Assembly (NCBI GenBank): GCA_023473205.1
Contig: JAMCYY010000048.1
Span: 1-8,556, forward strand
Reading direction: 5' to 3'
Origin: Patescibacteria group bacterium
GTDB taxonomy: Bacteria; Patescibacteriota; Microgenomatia; UM-FILTER-40-11
DNA length: 8,556 nt
Position 1 is the first letter of the stretch. The number at the start of each line of letters is the position of its first letter. Shown here piece by piece: positions 7,374 to 8,556 of this stretch. The notes beneath the pieces are model-generated. The model saw only the letters and a program-made list of their open reading frames with translations, searched no databases and was not told where the DNA came from. Position numbers and translations under genes: made by a program.

Positions 7374-7460
7374 TGTTTTCACCTCCTTTCTTCTCACTTG
7401 CACTGCAAGGAAGTTTTGGAAACTTCTTTCTTTACTTTAAAAATATTGTTTAAGGAGGGA
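7374..7460 (-). promoter_or_regulatory. Structured leader with strong Shine-Dalgarno and pairing anti-Shine-Dalgarno
   Basis: On the minus strand GAAAGGAGGT (7390-7381) sits 7 bases before ATG 7373 and nearly fully complements the 16S rRNA 3' end. Upstream, CCTCCTT (7458-7452) can pair perfectly over 7 bases with AAGGAGG (7388-7382) of that site. Two small hairpins lie between: arms 7420-7426 with 7410-7416, and 7405-7409 with 7397-7401. The layout could mask or expose the ribosome site. This is seen by base pairing only; no energy was computed. Confidence 0.4.
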
Positions 7461-7475
7461 GCTAAGACCAAGTAA

Positions 7476-7595
7476 GAATTAAGTAAAAGGACAAAAAGTT
7501 AAAAAGAAAGCTCAACTGTTTGTTTTTCCCCTTTAATTTCACCCAAACTCAAAACAAATTGTTTTTCATTACTATTGATCGTAAAACCTAAACGG
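7476..7595 (+). repeat. Left arm of a perfect 120-bp inverted repeat
   Basis: All 120 bases are the exact reverse complement of 8437-8556. The arm covers the last 97 bases of the DUF4352-like gene and 23 bases after its stop. Similarity ends abruptly past 7595, where GTTAA here faces CTAAA in the other arm. The arms are separated by 841 bases. Confidence 0.95.
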
Positions 7596-8041
7596 GTTAA
7601 TTTAGTGGAAATGGCTTGAACTTCAACAGGATCATTATGGATTTCCGGAGCAATTTTCTCTCCTTGTCCGTTAAGAGAAAGACGGACAAAATCGCGGCTA
7701 CTTATCTGAACTCCTTCTGAACCCTCATTAGTAATTTTTAAATTTAGGATCAGAAAACTTCGGCCACTAACTGCTTTATATTTTTGGCCTTTAACGACAA
7801 TTTCATCAGTAACCTCAGCTGATTCGATTAAATATCGAATCACAGTTTTCTGTCTCCCGCTTCCAAAGCTAAGGGTAAAGTCTTTATTAATTTCTTTGCG
7901 GGGATTCACTTTTGCTTCTGAGACCAAAGTTGAAGGTAAAGTTTTAGCCATTGGTTTTTGGTAACTTTTCCTATAAAGAAAAAAAACAATTGCCGCTGGA
8001 ATGATTAACCCAAAAAAGAAAAATAAATATTTTTTTTTCAT
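7499..8041 (-). CDS. Membrane-anchored extracellular protein with DUF4352-like (TRF2-like Ig) domain
   Basis: A 180-residue protein with one N-terminal hydrophobic helix (about 5-22) after 'MKKK' and followed by 'YRKSYQK'. With no lipobox cysteine it is probably an uncleaved signal anchor with the body outside the cell. Residues about 55-178 look like the DUF4352 immunoglobulin-like fold: 'VIRYLIESAEVTDEI', 'GRSFLILNLKITNEGSEG', a predicted strand 'DFVRLSLNGQGE', and the closing 'LSLGEIKGEKQTVELSF'. The ATG overlaps the stop of the upstream gene in an ATGA (8038-8041), with GGGGAG (8045-8050) 3 bases before it, so translation is coupled. The family is usually found on exported proteins of unknown role. 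Its neighbours, all exported, suggest a part in the same surface structure. The last 32 codons are duplicated in inverted form at the window end. Confidence 0.75.
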   Translation of the reverse strand: MKKKYLFFFFGLIIPAAIVFFLYRKSYQKPMAKTLPSTLVSEAKVNPRKEINKDFTLSFGSGRQKTVIRYLIESAEVTDEIVVKGQKYKAVSGRSFLILNLKITNEGSEGVQISSRDFVRLSLNGQGEKIAPEIHNDPVEVQAISTKLTRLGFTINSNEKQFVLSLGEIKGEKQTVELSF

Positions 8042-8457
8042 TTGCTCCCCTTTTTATTGAAAGTAACTAAAATCTGTATTTCTGGCTGACTGCTTTCTTT
8101 ACTCATTTCAATCCGTAATTCACCTTCAGGGCCACTACCAACCAGTTGGTTAATAATGTTTCCGTTAGTATTTGTCTGAATCAAGGTTTTAACATTCATT
8201 TTTGAAGAGGGAATCTTGTTTTTATACCATCCAATGACATTCTCCATTGAGTCATCGGTTTTAAGTAAATAATTGCCATTCAGATTCCCCACTAGCACTG
8301 CTTTAGGATAAAAAAAATCATTAATATTAAAATCTGAAGGTAAAGAAAGTCCGTTGGAAGATGGGGCAGGAGTTAGCGAAACAGTCAAATTAGTAACCTT
8401 AGTCACAAAAGAAGAAACATTCTCCACAATTTTTAGCCGTTTAGGTTTTACGATCAA
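8038..8457 (-). CDS. Small extracellular-type domain protein, 5' end lost in the inverted repeat
   Basis: Only 8038-8436 is trustworthy coding sequence (about 132 residues). The first seven codons of the open frame (TTG start, 'MIVKPKR') lie inside the inverted repeat, antisense to the DUF4352-like gene, with no ribosome site. The true start and probable signal peptide or membrane helix are therefore missing. After a Ser/Thr/Pro-rich linker come 'FFYPKAVLVG', 'NYLLKTDDSMENVIGWYKNKI' (pattern Y-P-x-A then T-x-D-S-x-x-x-V-x-x-WYK) and a beta-rich end 'PEIQILVTF'. I recognise this from small 'YPxA...WYK' domains in exported proteins of Patescibacteria and Chloroflexi, but cannot name the family with certainty. 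It overlaps the DUF4352-like gene by 4 bases, so the two are co-expressed. Function unknown. Confidence 0.6.
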   Translation of the reverse strand: MIVKPKRLKIVENVSSFVTKVTNLTVSLTPAPSSNGLSLPSDFNINDFFYPKAVLVGNLNGNYLLKTDDSMENVIGWYKNKIPSSKMNVKTLIQTNTNGNIINQLVGSGPEGELRIEMSKESSQPEIQILVTFNKKGSK

Positions 8458-8556
8458 TAGTAATGAAAAACAATTTGTTTTGAGTTTGGGTGAAATTAAA
8501 GGGGAAAAACAAACAGTTGAGCTTTCTTTTTAACTTTTTGTCCTTTTACTTAATTC
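8437..8556 (-). repeat. Right arm of the perfect 120-bp inverted repeat, ending at the window edge
   Basis: Exact reverse complement of 7476-7595. It runs to the last base, so its full length is unknown. It breaks the upstream part of the minus-strand gene at 8436/8437. An identical arm at a contig end suggests a fold-back amplification chimera or an assembly-graph artefact, rather than a biological repeat. Confidence 0.95.
8438..8533 (+). pseudogene. Inverted duplicate of the 3' end of the DUF4352-like gene
   Basis: Read on the + strand this encodes 31 residues starting 'RLGFTINSNEKQ' and ending 'VELSF' then TAA, identical to the C-terminus encoded at 7499-7594 on the minus strand. It has no start codon or ribosome site of its own and is not a functional gene. 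It is best treated as a by-product of the inverted repeat. Confidence 0.85.

Noticed and set aside
7374..7403. Earlier GTG start for the 412-residue repeat protein
   Set aside because: The strong GAAAGGAGGT would fall inside the gene, and the ten extra residues would spoil a normal signal peptide.
7410..7440. Hairpin GAAGTTT/AAACTTC followed by T-rich bases as a + strand terminator
   Set aside because: No + strand gene lies upstream for thousands of bases, the stem is AT-rich, and it fits better as part of the minus-strand leader.
8038..8040. TGA read as glycine (code 25, as in Gracilibacteria)
   Set aside because: TGA here ends a gene in a normal ATGA overlap, and no long frame has an internal TGA, so the standard code is adequate.
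7476..8556. Inverted repeats as ends of a transposon
   Set aside because: There is no transposase between the arms, no target duplication is visible, and the arm is ordinary coding sequence of an adjacent gene.

Overview
The window looks like a metagenomic contig from a candidate-phyla-radiation (Patescibacteria, perhaps Microgenomates-like) bacterium. This is inferred from AT-rich DNA, short intergenic gaps, secreted proteins with Pro/Thr-rich 'SPTPxP' stretches and Asn/Gly/Thr-rich repeats, and a membrane GT39-type protein. Glycines use GGN codons and no long frame contains an internal TGA, so the standard code applies. No rRNA, tRNA, CRISPR array or insertion sequence was seen.

Left part (1-4137, + strand). 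A processive-type family 2 glycosyltransferase, cut by the left edge, overlaps by 8 bp a gene for an 870-residue fusion. The fusion joins a GT39/PMT-like multi-membrane-span glycosyltransferase to an extracytoplasmic GH8 (endoglucanase/BcsZ-like) domain. A GT2 synthase beside a GH8 hydrolase recalls bacterial cellulose (Bcs) loci and suggests synthesis, export and trimming of a cell-surface glycan. Two small acidic cytosolic proteins follow, one from a widespread small family often misnamed '1,4-alpha-glucan branching enzyme'.

Right part (4160-8457, - strand, read right to left). A gene truncated at its 5' end encodes a YPxA/WYK-type small extracellular domain. It overlaps by 4 bp a gene for a membrane-anchored DUF4352-like protein. 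A secreted 412-residue repeat protein follows, and then a 628-residue repeat protein with a signal peptide and a C-terminal membrane anchor. The two large proteins share a repeat of about 90 residues and probably form surface fibres or a coat. The leader of the 412-residue gene has an anti-Shine-Dalgarno-like segment able to mask an exceptionally strong ribosome binding site. A GC-rich stem-loop separates the two repeat genes.

Right end. The last 120 bases (8437-8556) are a perfect inverted copy of 7476-7595. They re-create the 3' end of the DUF4352-like gene on the opposite strand and replace the true 5' end of the last gene. This looks like a fold-back or assembly artefact at the contig end, though a real inverted duplication cannot be excluded.
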